DNA of 51,142 nt from Lutibacter sp. (GCA_002733665.1 NVWM01000013.1:1-51142), one strand, 5' to 3'; positions 35,578 to 45,039 are shown, counted from the first letter of the stretch. Notes: generated from the sequence alone by a model not told the origin. Numbers and translations: made by a program.

Positions 35578-37244
35578 TTTAACACATCTTCAATCACATT
35601 ACCAGTATTTCCACTGGTAAATTCAATATTTAATATAGTAGAAATCGTTGGAGCGATGTCAGTTATAGGATGGTAAATGCTTGATTCTCCTTTTTTGATA
35701 CCGTTTCCATAAAAAAGTAACGGAACGTGTGTATTATAATTATAACCTGTTCCGTGTGTAGTTCCTCCTTTATTTTTATAATAATCTGTAATTGAAGAAG
35801 GCGTGTACACAAATACAATATCACCAGATATTTTCTGATTATAACTATTTTGAACTAAACTCATAAATCCTTCAGTGAAATCTGTAGTTTGAAGTGTCTT
35901 TGCAGTTATAGTTCTATAAATGTCTTTGTAATCAATCAAATCATCAGCAATACTTTGTTGAACTTCAGCAAGGTTCAGTTTTAACTTTTTAATTTCTTTT
36001 TTGTTTAAATATATTGTATTGTTTGATATGTGTTCAATTAATTTTTCTGTTCCATATAGTTCTGTTGCTATATTTTTAATGTGTTTTCGTAATTTTTTCT
36101 TATCAATATATCTTGCAGGAATAGATTGATCTTTTAAGTAGTTTGGCACTTCAGTAGCACCATGATCTGCAGTTAAAAACAATGTGTAATTGTTTTTACC
36201 AACTTGAGTATCGAGAAATAATAAAAATCGTTCTAAATCTTTGTCCAGTCTAATGTATGCATCTTCAATCTCCTTAGAAGACACACCAAAACCATGACCA
36301 ATATAATCTGTACTTGAAAAACTAACGGCTAATAAATCTGTAAATTGACTTTTACCAAGATTTTCTTCTTTAATCGCTTCGATTGCAAAATCTAATGTCA
36401 AACTATTGCCAAAAGGCGTCTCGCTAATTAAACTATAATTCCCGTTTTCTGCTCTTAATTTTGGTAACTCATAAGGGAAGGTTGCAGTAGGTTTTCCTGT
36501 AAATTTTTGCTCATAATTATTATCGTCAGATGTACTTTCGGTATACGTAGAAATATCATAGTAAGTATTCCAAGTTTTGCTTAAATATTCATCAACTTTT
36601 TTGGTTTTATTAAAATCACGAACCCATTTTGGTAGCTCACTCATGTAATAACTACTCGAAATAAAACTCCCTATATCATTTCCATCATACCAATATGCAG
36701 CATTTGCACTGTGTCCTGCAGGTAATATGGCTCCACGATCTTTAATACTTATACCAATAACTTTTCCATTCATATTTTGTGACAAATGAAGTTGGTCACC
36801 AATAGTGCTAACTTGATTTCTATGTGGAGATTTTTCTCCTTTTTTTGAAGGACTTCCAATAGATGTGTATCTGTCATCGCCTACACAGTTAATCATTTTT
36901 TTTGAATTTTTATCATACCAGTCATTTGCTATAACACCATGATTGTCAGGTGTTGTGCCAGTATAGATAGAAGTGTGTCCAACAGCAGTTTTAGTAGAAG
37001 AATAATTTAGATGTATATTTTTTAGGTTATAGCCATTATTCATTAACCGTTTAAAACCTCCATCACTATATTTATTATAAAAACGCGTTAAATAATCATA
37101 ACGCATCTGATCAACTACAATCCCAATAACCAATTTTGGTTTTGAGTTTTCGATAACTTTATTTTCTGAAATTTGAGTAGTTTCTTGTGCTTTGCAACTT
37201 GTTGATAATAATAAAATTGCTGATAGTAATAAAATTTTTTTCAT
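35574..37244 (-). CDS. pafA: PafA-type alkaline phosphatase
   Basis: Phosphate-irrepressible phosphomonoesterase of the alkaline phosphatase superfamily, 556 residues. The signal peptide ends LLLSTSCKAQ with a lipobox-like Cys, suggesting an outer-membrane lipoprotein. The metal ligand in VIGIVVDQMRYDYL (Asp45), the nucleophile region STKTAVGHTSIYTG (Thr86 by alignment to the PafA family), Asn107 in ANDWYDK, the Lys/Arg pair in SIKDRGAILPAG, and FLTADHGATEVP with metal-binding Asp and His are all visible. Thr nucleophile plus Lys/Arg pair point to a monoesterase rather than a diesterase. Single gene. Confidence 0.92.
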   Translation of the reverse strand: MKKILLLSAILLLSTSCKAQETTQISENKVIENSKPKLVIGIVVDQMRYDYLTRFYNKYSDGGFKRLMNNGYNLKNIHLNYSSTKTAVGHTSIYTGTTPDNHGVIANDWYDKNSKKMINCVGDDRYTSIGSPSKKGEKSPHRNQVSTIGDQLHLSQNMNGKVIGISIKDRGAILPAGHSANAAYWYDGNDIGSFISSSYYMSELPKWVRDFNKTKKVDEYLSKTWNTYYDISTYTESTSDDNNYEQKFTGKPTATFPYELPKLRAENGNYSLISETPFGNSLTLDFAIEAIKEENLGKSQFTDLLAVSFSSTDYIGHGFGVSSKEIEDAYIRLDKDLERFLLFLDTQVGKNNYTLFLTADHGATEVPNYLKDQSIPARYIDKKKLRKHIKNIATELYGTEKLIEHISNNTIYLNKKEIKKLKLNLAEVQQSIADDLIDYKDIYRTITAKTLQTTDFTEGFMSLVQNSYNQKISGDIVFVYTPSSITDYYKNKGGTTHGTGYNYNTHVPLLFYGNGIKKGESSIYHPITDIAPTISTILNIEFTSGNTGNVIEDVLK

Positions 37245-37342
37245 TTATTTTGAAGTTGATACACTATAAACAAAGATACAATTTTATGATATAAAAGGTC
37301 TATAGATTACATTAATTTAATATTTTAGCAAAAAGGAATTGA

Positions 37343-38083
37343 ATGAATTATATTGAACATATTGGTAAATACTTTATGATGCTGAGGCAAGTCTTTAAAC
37401 GTCCACAAAAGTGGAAAGTATTTAGAGAAACTTTTTTCCGCGAAGTAGAAGATTTAGGATTAAAATCTTTAGGGATCATTATGTTTATTTCTTTTTTTAT
37501 TGGAGGCGTTGTCGCTATTCAAACTGCTTTAAATGTTGATAGTCCATTTATACCTAAATATTTGATAGGTTTTGCAACCAAACGCTCTATGATTTTAGAG
37601 TTTGGGCCAACATTTACTTCTATAATTTTGGCAGGAAAAGTAGGCTCTTATATAGCGTCAAGTATGGGTACTATGCGTGTGACAGAACAAATAGATGCAT
37701 TGGAAGTAATGGGAATTAACTCATTAAGTTATTTGGTGTTGCCAAAAGTATTGGCAGCCTTAATTTTTTATCCTTTATTAGTATTAATTGCTATGTTTCT
37801 TGGAATTTATGGAGGATGGGCAGCAGGAATATTAACTGATTTATTTTATTCAGTTGATTATATTGATGGTGTTCAGTTAGATTTCAACCCATATTTCATA
37901 AAATATGCAATAATAAAAACAATAGTTTTCGCATTTGTTATAGCCACAATTCCTGCCTATCATGGTTATTATGTAAAAGGAGGCTCTTTAGAAGTTGGGA
38001 GAGCAAGTACGCAAGCCGTAGTCTGGACAAGTGTTGTGATTATTTTGTTGAATTATTTTTTAACTCAAATGCTTTTAGGATAA
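37343..38083 (+). CDS. mlaE: MlaE-family ABC transporter permease
   Basis: Inner-membrane permease of the MlaE/YrbE family, which with MlaF energises lipid movement between membranes. 246 residues; about five hydrophobic segments; the family motifs RSMILEFGPTFTSIILAGKVGSYIASSMGTMRVTEQIDALEVMG (cited in parts: GPxxxxxxxxGxxGSxxASxxGxMxxxEQIDALxxMG) are complete. The stop overlaps the mlaF ATG by one base. The mce-domain partner is not in the window. Confidence 0.93.
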   Translation: MNYIEHIGKYFMMLRQVFKRPQKWKVFRETFFREVEDLGLKSLGIIMFISFFIGGVVAIQTALNVDSPFIPKYLIGFATKRSMILEFGPTFTSIILAGKVGSYIASSMGTMRVTEQIDALEVMGINSLSYLVLPKVLAALIFYPLLVLIAMFLGIYGGWAAGILTDLFYSVDYIDGVQLDFNPYFIKYAIIKTIVFAFVIATIPAYHGYYVKGGSLEVGRASTQAVVWTSVVIILLNYFLTQMLLG

Positions 38084-38850
38084 TGATAGAAGTCAAAAAT
38101 TTACATAAAAGTTTTGGTGAAGCCCATATTTTAAAAGGAATTTCAAGTACTTTTGAAAAAGGAAAAGTCAATATGATTATTGGGCAAAGTGGTTCTGGAA
38201 AAACTGTGTTTTTAAAATGTTTACTTGGATTACATACACCAGAAGAAGGAGAGATATCTTTTGACGGCAGAGTGTATTCTAAATTAGATATTGACGAAAA
38301 ACGATTGCTAAGAACTGAAATAGGAATGCTTTTTCAAGGAGGTGCATTGTTTGATTCACTTACAGTAGAAGAAAATATAATGTTCCCTCTAAAAATGTTT
38401 GCCAATCAATCAAAAAAAGAAATGCTTGAAAGAGTAAATTTTGTTTTAGATAGAGTAAACCTTCCAGATTCAAATTTAAAATTCCCTGCTGAATTATCAG
38501 GAGGAATGCAAAAACGTGTTGCAATTGCAAGAGCGATTGTTATGAATCCTAAATATTTATTTTGTGATGAGCCTAATTCTGGATTAGATCCTCAAACAGC
38601 AACAGTTATAGATAATTTAATTCAAGAAATAACAGATGAATATCAGATGATAACAGTTGTAAATTCACATGATATGAATTCTGTAATGGAAATAGGTGAG
38701 AAAATAATATTTTTAAAAGACGGTAAAAAGGCATGGGAAGGAACCAATAAAGAAATCTTCGTTACTGATAATCAGGCAATCGTAAACTTTGTGTATTCTT
38801 CTAATTTATTTAAAAAAGTTCGCGAATCATATTTAAAAGAAAGTAAATAA
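38083..38850 (+). CDS. mlaF: MlaF-family ABC transporter ATP-binding protein
   Basis: 255-residue ATPase partner of the preceding permease. Walker A GQSGSGKT (about 34-41), Q-loop MLFQGGALFDSL, signature LSGGMQKRVAIARAI, Walker B YLFCDEPNSGLDP and the switch His in VNSHDM are all present. Translationally coupled to mlaE. It is followed by the tRNA-Lys promoter, which begins just after its stop. Confidence 0.94.
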   Translation: MIEVKNLHKSFGEAHILKGISSTFEKGKVNMIIGQSGSGKTVFLKCLLGLHTPEEGEISFDGRVYSKLDIDEKRLLRTEIGMLFQGGALFDSLTVEENIMFPLKMFANQSKKEMLERVNFVLDRVNLPDSNLKFPAELSGGMQKRVAIARAIVMNPKYLFCDEPNSGLDPQTATVIDNLIQEITDEYQMITVVNSHDMNSVMEIGEKIIFLKDGKKAWEGTNKEIFVTDNQAIVNFVYSSNLFKKVRESYLKESK

Positions 38851-38858
38851 TAAAACTA

Positions 38859-38889
38859 TTTGTTTTCTATCAAAAGAAATTTATATTTG
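38859..38889 (+). promoter_or_regulatory. Promoter of tRNA-Lys
   Basis: TTTG (38859-38862), a 19-base spacer and TATATTTG (38882-38889), with the same layout as the tRNA-Val promoter. Confidence 0.8.
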
Positions 38890-38913
38890 CACCCGCAAAA
38901 AGCGTATAAGGAA

Positions 38914-38986
38914 GACTTGGTAGCTCAGTTGGTAGAGCACCTCCCTTTTAAGGAGGTGGTCCTGGGTTCGAGCCCCAGCCAAGTCA
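38914..38986 (+). tRNA. tRNA-Lys (anticodon TTT)
   Basis: 73-base cloverleaf: acceptor GACTTGG with CCAAGTC, anticodon stem CCTCC/GGAGG with loop CTTTTAA giving TTT, T arm CTGGG-TTCGAGC-CCCAG, discriminator A. CCA is not encoded. The last 17 bases plus four downstream bases recur at 39037-39057. Confidence 0.97.
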
Positions 38987-38990
38987 CAAA

Positions 38991-39057
38991 TTTTATAATA
39001 GTAAGGCGAGAAGTTTATCCTGAGCGAAGTCGAAGGGAGCCCCAGCCAAGTCACAAA
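38991..39057. repeat. Short REP-like insert plus duplicated tRNA-Lys 3' end
   Basis: The 21-base sequence at 38970-38990 (GAGCCCCAGCCAAGTCACAAA split as GAGCCCCAGCC and AAGTCACAAA) is repeated exactly at 39037-39057. The 46 bases between contain CTGAGCGAAGTCGAAGG, the same core as the repeat at 5257. This looks like a small element flanked by a target duplication, or a slipped tandem duplication of the tRNA end. Confidence 0.7.
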
Positions 39058-39062
39058 AGAAT

Positions 39063-39094
39063 AAGACCGAAGAAATTTCTTCGGTCTTTTTTTT
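39063..39094 (+). terminator. Terminator after the tRNA-Lys region
   Basis: A near-perfect palindrome AAGACCGAAGAAA/TTTCTTCGGTCTT followed by T residues. It can also act on the convergent DUF389 gene. Confidence 0.9.
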
Positions 39095-39121
39095 GGTTTA
39101 CAGTTAAAATATTGAAGTAAA

Positions 39122-40540
39122 TTATTCTCTTACGACTCTTAAAGTATCTAAGTCTAAACTTGTCTTTAAGAATTTTTTTAAGTTGGCTTCCTGTATATCT
39201 TTATTAGGAATAGAATCATACCAAACTGTTGTAAATACAGCAATGGTGTCTGTAGATTCAAAATTTGTAGAAATCACATTAGAAAATTTAAGAGATTTTA
39301 ATCCTTGATGATAGATTTTTACTTCTTTACTTAATTGTGAGAAAGGAACTTTATAATACTTGCTTAACTCTGCTTCAAGTACTTTTATTTTATCTTCACT
39401 TTGCTTTATTTTTTCGTCACGAGAGGATATAATTTGTTGATTACGAGAATATAATTCACTTAAATTTTGTACTTCTGCTCGTAAATCTGAATCATCTGCT
39501 CCTTGTTGGATATTTAATTTTGTTGTTGGTAATCCATATTCTACAAGTTTTGTTTCCCACTGTTTAATTTCATCTTTAGTTAGGTTTCTTCCGTATAAAA
39601 CTAATTTAATACTATTGTTTTGATAATTTATATTTTCATCTTCTTCATCAATGATACTAATATCATTTGCTTTCATTTCTTCAATAAAAGTTTTTGCAAT
39701 ATCTTCAAAACTATTTTTCTTATAAAGCCCATAAAAAGTATAAACACTAAATCCAAAAACAAGAATAGCGACAAAAGTTGCTAATTGAGCAATGCGTCTT
39801 CTTTTTGCAGAATTGATATATTTTACCATCGGAAAACGCAAAAACTTAACAATAATAAAAGCAGCCAATGCTATAAAAATTGTATTAATGGTAAATAAAA
39901 ACATTGCGCCAAAAAAGTATTCTAAGTCCCATATTGCAAGTCCATATCCTGCGGTACATAAAGGCGGCATTAATGCAGTTGCAATGGCAACACCTGCAAT
40001 AGTATTGGTTTGTTTTGAACGCCTGCTTAAGGCAATAATTAATGCCAAACCACCAGCAATAGCAATGAAAACATCTCGAACATCTGGTGCGGTTCGAGCC
40101 TCTAATTCTGGAGTTAATTCTTGAAAAATAGGAATTTTAAAGAACAAAAATGAAGTGATTAAGCTCAAGCCTATCATCACACCAAGGTTTACCAACGAAC
40201 GTCTTAAAGTATCAATGTCGTTAATTCCAATAGACAATCCAACACCTAAAATGGGGCCCATTAAAGGCGATATAAGCATTGCACCAATAACTACAGCTGC
40301 TGAGTTTGCATTTAGACCAATAGATGCAATTAAAATTGAAAAAACAAGAATCCATGCAGTATGACCTTGCATAGAGATATTGTCTTTTACATCTTGTATT
40401 GTGCCACTTTTATCGGTATCATTTCTGATATCTAAGGTTTTCTTTAAAAATAGTTTGAAATCTCCCCAGATACTTCCAAAATTTTCAGGAGTGTTTTCTT
40501 CAACAGTTTGTTCTATCTTTTTTTCAAATTTTGATTCCAT
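39122..40540 (-). CDS. DUF389 (TIGR00341-like) membrane protein
   Basis: 472 residues. The central DUF389 region (about 70-235) has several hydrophobic helices with the family motifs GLNANSAAVVIGAMLISPLMGPILGVG (cited as NSAAVVIGAMLISPLMGPI) and a Gly-rich GGLALIIALSRRSK. One further helix follows near 255, and a C-terminal soluble part includes a coiled-coil stretch (about 345-385, SRNQQIISSRDEKIKQSEDK). Function is not established. It is last in a minus-strand run sprT-like, manC, DUF389 with gaps of 2 and 9 bases. Confidence 0.85.
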   Translation of the reverse strand: MESKFEKKIEQTVEENTPENFGSIWGDFKLFLKKTLDIRNDTDKSGTIQDVKDNISMQGHTAWILVFSILIASIGLNANSAAVVIGAMLISPLMGPILGVGLSIGINDIDTLRRSLVNLGVMIGLSLITSFLFFKIPIFQELTPELEARTAPDVRDVFIAIAGGLALIIALSRRSKQTNTIAGVAIATALMPPLCTAGYGLAIWDLEYFFGAMFLFTINTIFIALAAFIIVKFLRFPMVKYINSAKRRRIAQLATFVAILVFGFSVYTFYGLYKKNSFEDIAKTFIEEMKANDISIIDEEDENINYQNNSIKLVLYGRNLTKDEIKQWETKLVEYGLPTTKLNIQQGADDSDLRAEVQNLSELYSRNQQIISSRDEKIKQSEDKIKVLEAELSKYYKVPFSQLSKEVKIYHQGLKSLKFSNVISTNFESTDTIAVFTTVWYDSIPNKDIQEANLKKFLKTSLDLDTLRVVRE

Positions 40541-40549
40541 ATAGTTTTT

Positions 40550-41626
40550 TTATACAAATTCTTCTCCAAAATCAATTCTTACTTGATTGGAAATTTGCTT
40601 AATATCTTGCTCATCATTTTTTGGACAAATAAGTAAAACATTTTCTTTTTCTATGACAATATAATCATTTAACCCTTGTATTACAACACGTTTCCCACTT
40701 TGAGTGCGCACCATGTTGTTTGATGCGTTTCTAAAAATAGTTTTTCCTCCAACAGAAGCATTTTGTTGCTCGTCTTTTGGAAGTTTATCGTAAAGTGAAC
40801 CCCAAGTTCCAAGATCATTCCAATCGAAATTTACAGGAAGTACGTGAACGTTTGCTGCTTTTTCAAGAATACCATAATCAATAGAGACGTTTTCAGCTTT
40901 CTTATAATTAGTGTCTATGAAATCATCTTCAAATTCTGTGTTGTATACATTGTTTGCTGTGCAAAATAATGTGTACATTTCTGGTAAATTCGTTTTAAAT
41001 GCTTTTAAAATACTTTTGACACTCCATATAAAAATTCCCGCATTCCAAAGGTATTCGCCACTTTCTACAAACTTTTTTGCAGTATCTAAATTTGGTTTTT
41101 CTGTAAATTGTTTTACTTTTTTTATATCATTATCATTATTTTCAAACTGAATATAACCATAACCTGTATTTGGTGAATTTGGTTGAATTCCAAGTGTCAT
41201 TAACACATCATTTTTTTGACAAAACTCGAAAGAGGTTTCAATATTATTGATAAACTCAACTTCATTTTCAATCCAATGATCACTAGGTGCAATAAGCATA
41301 ACTCCTTCAGGATTTATTGCATGAATTTTTAAAGCAGCATAGAGGATACAGGGCGATGTATTTCGCAAACAAGGCTCTAATAATAATTGTTTTGAAGTGG
41401 TATTTTCTAATTGTTCTAAAACTATTTTTTTATACCTTTTATTGGTTGATATTAATATGTTTTCAGTCGGAATTAATCGTTCTAATCGGCTATACGTTTT
41501 TTGAATAAGCGAATCTCCAGTTCCCAGCATGTCATGAAACTGTTTTGGATATTCTTGTGTGCTCATCGGCCAAAAACGAGAGCCAACTCCTCCAGCCATT
41601 ATAACTGCGTAATAATTTTTATTCAT
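40550..41626 (-). CDS. manC: Mannose-1-phosphate guanylyltransferase
   Basis: Nucleotidyltransferase making GDP-mannose from mannose-1-phosphate and GTP for polysaccharide or glycoprotein synthesis. Pyrophosphorylase motif VIMAGGVGSRFWPMS (about 8-22) with the activator Lys in EYPKQF, then IAPSDHWI (about 114-121), FTEKPNLDTAKKF and YLWNAGIFIWS, and FDWNDLGTWGSLY. 358 residues means no C-terminal isomerase domain. Operon with the sprT-like gene (2-base gap). Confidence 0.94.
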   Translation of the reverse strand: MNKNYYAVIMAGGVGSRFWPMSTQEYPKQFHDMLGTGDSLIQKTYSRLERLIPTENILISTNKRYKKIVLEQLENTTSKQLLLEPCLRNTSPCILYAALKIHAINPEGVMLIAPSDHWIENEVEFINNIETSFEFCQKNDVLMTLGIQPNSPNTGYGYIQFENNDNDIKKVKQFTEKPNLDTAKKFVESGEYLWNAGIFIWSVKSILKAFKTNLPEMYTLFCTANNVYNTEFEDDFIDTNYKKAENVSIDYGILEKAANVHVLPVNFDWNDLGTWGSLYDKLPKDEQQNASVGGKTIFRNASNNMVRTQSGKRVVIQGLNDYIVIEKENVLLICPKNDEQDIKQISNQVRIDFGEEFV

Positions 41627-41628
41627 GA

Positions 41629-42225
41629 TTATTTTACGATTACCAATTCAACTTCAGCATTTTGGTTGAACAAGTATAATTTTTTAGTTTTCAATTCAAG
41701 ACACTCATGTCGTGTGCGCCTTTTGTTTCCTTTGCGAAATATACGATTTTTAAAAATAAAATCACTTCCTAATGGAATTTCAAAAATAAAATTCTTGTCT
41801 GACTTTTCACTAAATTGTTTCATAGCTAATGCCAATTTAACATCAGAATCAGTACTTGCTTTTGGATTTTTTAAATAATTCGCAAGATGTGAAAGTATTT
41901 CTTTTGGATATATTTCTGGATGAATAAAAGGCAACATTAAATGCTGAAAAGTTTGTTTCCATTCTTTTCCATGAGGTCGTGCACGCTTGTGATTTAAATG
42001 TGTCACTAAATGAGCAATCTCATGAATCAAGGTTAATAAAAATTGATACTTGTTGAGGTTTATATTAACTGTAATTTGGTACATCCTGTTTTTTAACAGC
42101 CTAAAATCACCATGTTTGGTTTCACGTTTGTTAACTACTTTTAATCGATGAGGATATTTGTTTAGTAAATCAATAACTAAAGGTACAGCAGCTTTTGGAA
42201 TGTGTTTTTCAAGGATTTTGTTCAT
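41629..42225 (-). CDS. SprT-like zinc protease-domain protein
   Basis: 198 residues. The zinc-binding motif LIHEIAHLVTHLNH (HExxH, about 66-79) lies in an N-terminal helical domain, as in SprT/Spartan proteins. The C-terminal third (FKNRIFRKGNKRRTRHECLELKTKKLYLF) lacks a clear four-Cys zinc ribbon. The role is unproven in bacteria. First gene of the sprT-manC-DUF389 run. Confidence 0.85.
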   Translation of the reverse strand: MNKILEKHIPKAAVPLVIDLLNKYPHRLKVVNKRETKHGDFRLLKNRMYQITVNINLNKYQFLLTLIHEIAHLVTHLNHKRARPHGKEWKQTFQHLMLPFIHPEIYPKEILSHLANYLKNPKASTDSDVKLALAMKQFSEKSDKNFIFEIPLGSDFIFKNRIFRKGNKRRTRHECLELKTKKLYLFNQNAEVELVIVK

Positions 42226-42289
42226 CTATTGCAAAGATAAATATTTCTTATCTTTATGGTCATTAAAACGAAATTAATAAAAAAAACAG

Positions 42290-42685
42290 ATGAATACTAA
42301 AACAGTAATGATTATAAGTGCTCTATTTTTAGGAGTTCTAGGAATTACACTTTCTTTTTTTACTCAAGAAGTTGATGCGTATTTGAATAATGGCTCTAAT
42401 ACAACAAGTACCCTTTTTTTACAACTCCTCGGAGCATTGTATTTAGGGTTTGCTATAATGAATTGGATGGCAAAAGATACTCGTATTGGTGGAATTTATA
42501 ATAGACCAATCGCAATTGGAAATTTCATGCATTTTGGAGTTGGAGCGCTCGCATTAATTAAAATAGTCTCAAAGGTAGAATTAAACCAAAAAATTATTAT
42601 TGTATTGGCTATAGTTTATTCAATCTTCGCTTTATGTTTTGCGTTCATTTTTAGAATAAACCCTAAAATGGACATTAAAAAATAA
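42290..42685 (+). CDS. Small four-helix membrane protein, function unknown
   Basis: 131 residues with four hydrophobic segments (about 5-24, 44-62, 77-97 and 103-122). No motif points to a function; the layout of short helices and GGIYNRPIAIGNFMHF loop recalls small DUF4345-like proteins, but I cannot assign it. Monocistronic: divergent from the sprT-like gene and convergent with the SDR gene 4 bases away. Confidence 0.7.
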   Translation: MNTKTVMIISALFLGVLGITLSFFTQEVDAYLNNGSNTTSTLFLQLLGALYLGFAIMNWMAKDTRIGGIYNRPIAIGNFMHFGVGALALIKIVSKVELNQKIIIVLAIVYSIFALCFAFIFRINPKMDIKK

Positions 42686-42689
42686 AATT

Positions 42690-43370
42690 TTATGGTGTAG
42701 AGCTTGAAACTTGCAGCACTTTTCCGTTGTAGAATTTATTTCCGGTCAATGCAAAATCATAGATGTAAGTTGCCATTTCAAGTGCAGATGTTGGTGCTTT
42801 ATAATCAGGAAAAGCCTCTTCTAACATTTCTGTTTGCACTGCGCCAAGTGCCAATACATTAAATGAAATTTCACTGTCTTTATATTCTTCAGCCAATAAC
42901 TCAGTGAGCGTAATTACTGCACCTTTTGATGAACTATACGCCGAAAGTCCAGGAAACTTTACACTTCCTTGAATTCCTCCCATACTGCTGATAGTTACAA
43001 CGTGACTTTGTTTGTTTAAAAACGGAATCATTCTACGCGTTAATTCTGCAACTGCAAAAACATTGACTTTATAAACGTCTAAAAAATCTTGAGCTGTGGT
43101 TTCTGAAAAAGGTTTGTTGGCTAATTTCCCTGCGTTGTTAATAAGGACATCAACTTTTTTCCAATTACTATCTACAAATGAAACTATTTTTTCTAATTCC
43201 TTTTCTTCAGAAATATCAACAGATAAGGGTGTTAAATTATCAAGATTTAATTTTTCTAAAGAAGAAATATTTCTTGAAACTGCTAAAACATTACAGTTGT
43301 TTTTTGCAAATAGCTGCACTAATTCAAAACCAATTCCTCTACTTGCGCCTGTTACAATTATGTTTTTCAT
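42690..43370 (-). CDS. Short-chain dehydrogenase/reductase
   Basis: 226-residue NAD(P)-dependent oxidoreductase. Cofactor motif VTGASRGIGFEL (about 5-16), NNAGKLAN (about 78-85), catalytic Ser in ISSMGG and YSSSK (Tyr and Lys of the active site). Arg after the first beta strand (VSRN) favours NADPH. Substrate unknown. Its ATG overlaps the stop codon of the upstream lipoprotein gene by one base. Confidence 0.93.
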   Translation of the reverse strand: MKNIIVTGASRGIGFELVQLFAKNNCNVLAVSRNISSLEKLNLDNLTPLSVDISEEKELEKIVSFVDSNWKKVDVLINNAGKLANKPFSETTAQDFLDVYKVNVFAVAELTRRMIPFLNKQSHVVTISSMGGIQGSVKFPGLSAYSSSKGAVITLTELLAEEYKDSEISFNVLALGAVQTEMLEEAFPDYKAPTSALEMATYIYDFALTGNKFYNGKVLQVSSSTP

Positions 43371-44884
43371 CAGTCAAAAATTATATGTTGATATGCACCA
43401 ATATCTGGAGTTAACGTTCTGTCTATTCCTAAAATATCTAAAGGAACTTGCATTGCTTCAGCATTGCTTGCTTGATTGTTGCCTGCAGAATCTTCGCCAA
43501 TAATTAAATCATTTTGAAAAGGATCTCTAAAGTTTGGAGTTTCATTGACTATATTATTTTGAAAATGGACAACGTCTGAGAAATCATATTCTGAAATTCC
43601 ATCAAAATTATTATTAAAATCATTAAAGCCAATCAAATTATTTTTGAAGTTGTAATTAAATGCAGATCCAGCAACATTGTCTAAAATCAATTCAATATTA
43701 TTACTTCCGTAGATGATACAGTTGGTAAAATTTGCTTCAACCAAATCCCGTGTTTCAATAATTTCAATCCCATTATCTATATAAGTAAAGAAGTTGTTTA
43801 TCAAAACAGTTGGAAAATTTCTAAAACTATTATTCCAATAATTTGCAAATGTTGAATGAGTGAAATTGTAAGTTCCTCCAATAATACAGGCCAAAGAAGC
43901 TTGTCCAGAGTTATTTATCACGATATTTTCACCTAAAATATTGGCTTCTCTGCCTAAAATTCCGTAGTTGGAATTATTATATAATTGTGTGTTTTTGATT
44001 GTTAAAGTAGGAACTGAGTTACTACCAATAGAATCCATCAGAATGCCAACTGTTCCATTTTTGATAGTTGTATGATTTATTTCATGATTTTTACTTCCTG
44101 CTCTTAACCAAATAACGCCCCATTGTCCGGGAGTCTCACTAAAACTGGGTTCTAATCTATCACCTTCAATAATAACTTCATTACCAAGTTCACCTTCTAT
44201 TTTTAGAGTTGCATCTTTATCGACAATCAATCCAGAATTGGCATGAAAATGTATTTTTGCTCCTGCATTTATGGTTAGCGTCTTGTTCTCTGCAACGGCT
44301 GCATATCCATAGACAACATAAGGTTTTTCGTTGGTAAAAGTCAATTCACTATCATCAAGAAAACGTCCTTGAATTGTAGTTTCGCTACCATCCAACGTTA
44401 AAACATCAATTTCTCTTGTTATAGGATCTTGATTTGGCTTAATAAATATAGCGTCTTGAACCAATGTTATTAAATGAACATCTTGCATATTACCACCATT
44501 ATCAAACAGAATTTCATCGGTGTATAAAGGGTTAACAACTTGTGTGTAATCAACTGTAGTTTCTACAAAAATATAGATACTGTCTTTTGCAAGAATTTCA
44601 ATATTGTCAAAGATTTTTCCTGGAATTCCATCTACATTCAAACGATAATTTGAACTTTCTCCCAATGCCAAACGAACGCTAGGAATATTTATGTCATTAT
44701 TACTTTTGTTATATACTTTAAGATTGTAGGTGCTCGAACCAATGTTTGTGAAAACAGTGTCTAAATAAACGGTGTCTTTTGAAAAACTGAGTTCGCCAGT
44801 ACTTGCTACTGTTTCGAAATCATCACGACAAGAAGCGACTAAAACAAGTATAATAAGTGTGAAAAATATCCAGTAGTTTTTCAT
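43370..44884 (-). CDS. Large lipoprotein with beta-helix-like repeats
   Basis: 504 residues, lipoprotein signal ending LVLVASC. An N-terminal beta domain (about 30-150) contains DTVYLDTVFTNIGSSTYNLKVYN, typical of a choice-of-anchor or Ig-like fold. The remainder (about 190-450) has short repeats of strand-turn pattern (INAGAKIHFHANSGLIV, IKNTQLYNNSNYGILG, FTNCIIYGSNNIEL) like a right-handed parallel beta-helix. The C-terminal DILGIDRTLTPDIGAYQH is a frequent ending in such proteins. Likely surface-exposed; function unknown. Coupled to the SDR gene. Confidence 0.75.
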   Translation of the reverse strand: MKNYWIFFTLIILVLVASCRDDFETVASTGELSFSKDTVYLDTVFTNIGSSTYNLKVYNKSNNDINIPSVRLALGESSNYRLNVDGIPGKIFDNIEILAKDSIYIFVETTVDYTQVVNPLYTDEILFDNGGNMQDVHLITLVQDAIFIKPNQDPITREIDVLTLDGSETTIQGRFLDDSELTFTNEKPYVVYGYAAVAENKTLTINAGAKIHFHANSGLIVDKDATLKIEGELGNEVIIEGDRLEPSFSETPGQWGVIWLRAGSKNHEINHTTIKNGTVGILMDSIGSNSVPTLTIKNTQLYNNSNYGILGREANILGENIVINNSGQASLACIIGGTYNFTHSTFANYWNNSFRNFPTVLINNFFTYIDNGIEIIETRDLVEANFTNCIIYGSNNIELILDNVAGSAFNYNFKNNLIGFNDFNNNFDGISEYDFSDVVHFQNNIVNETPNFRDPFQNDLIIGEDSAGNNQASNAEAMQVPLDILGIDRTLTPDIGAYQHIIFD

Positions 44885-44924
44885 GAATTTTCTTTAAATG
44901 ATATTTGTAAAAATAAAACAAAAA

Positions 44925-45039
44925 CGTCAGTTCGAGTAAAATTCTGATAAGAATTTTGCTTCAAAAATATTTATAAATTAAAACATCTATTCTCGATACA
45001 ATTTTTCTTTGTTTCACACAAAAATTACTCGAACTGACG
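44925..45039. repeat. MITE-like inverted-repeat element
   Basis: Ends CGTCAGTTCGAGTAA and TTACTCGAACTGACG are inverted repeats about 115 bases apart, with a second interior pair AATT/AATT and the segment TCTCGATACAATTTTTC. The element fills most of the gap between two minus-strand genes and lacks an open frame. It is of a type I recall as frequent between flavobacterial genes. Confidence 0.75.

Noticed and set aside
38860..39120. An 86-codon open frame across the tRNA-Lys gene
   Set aside because: It is a shadow of the tRNA and its duplicated end.
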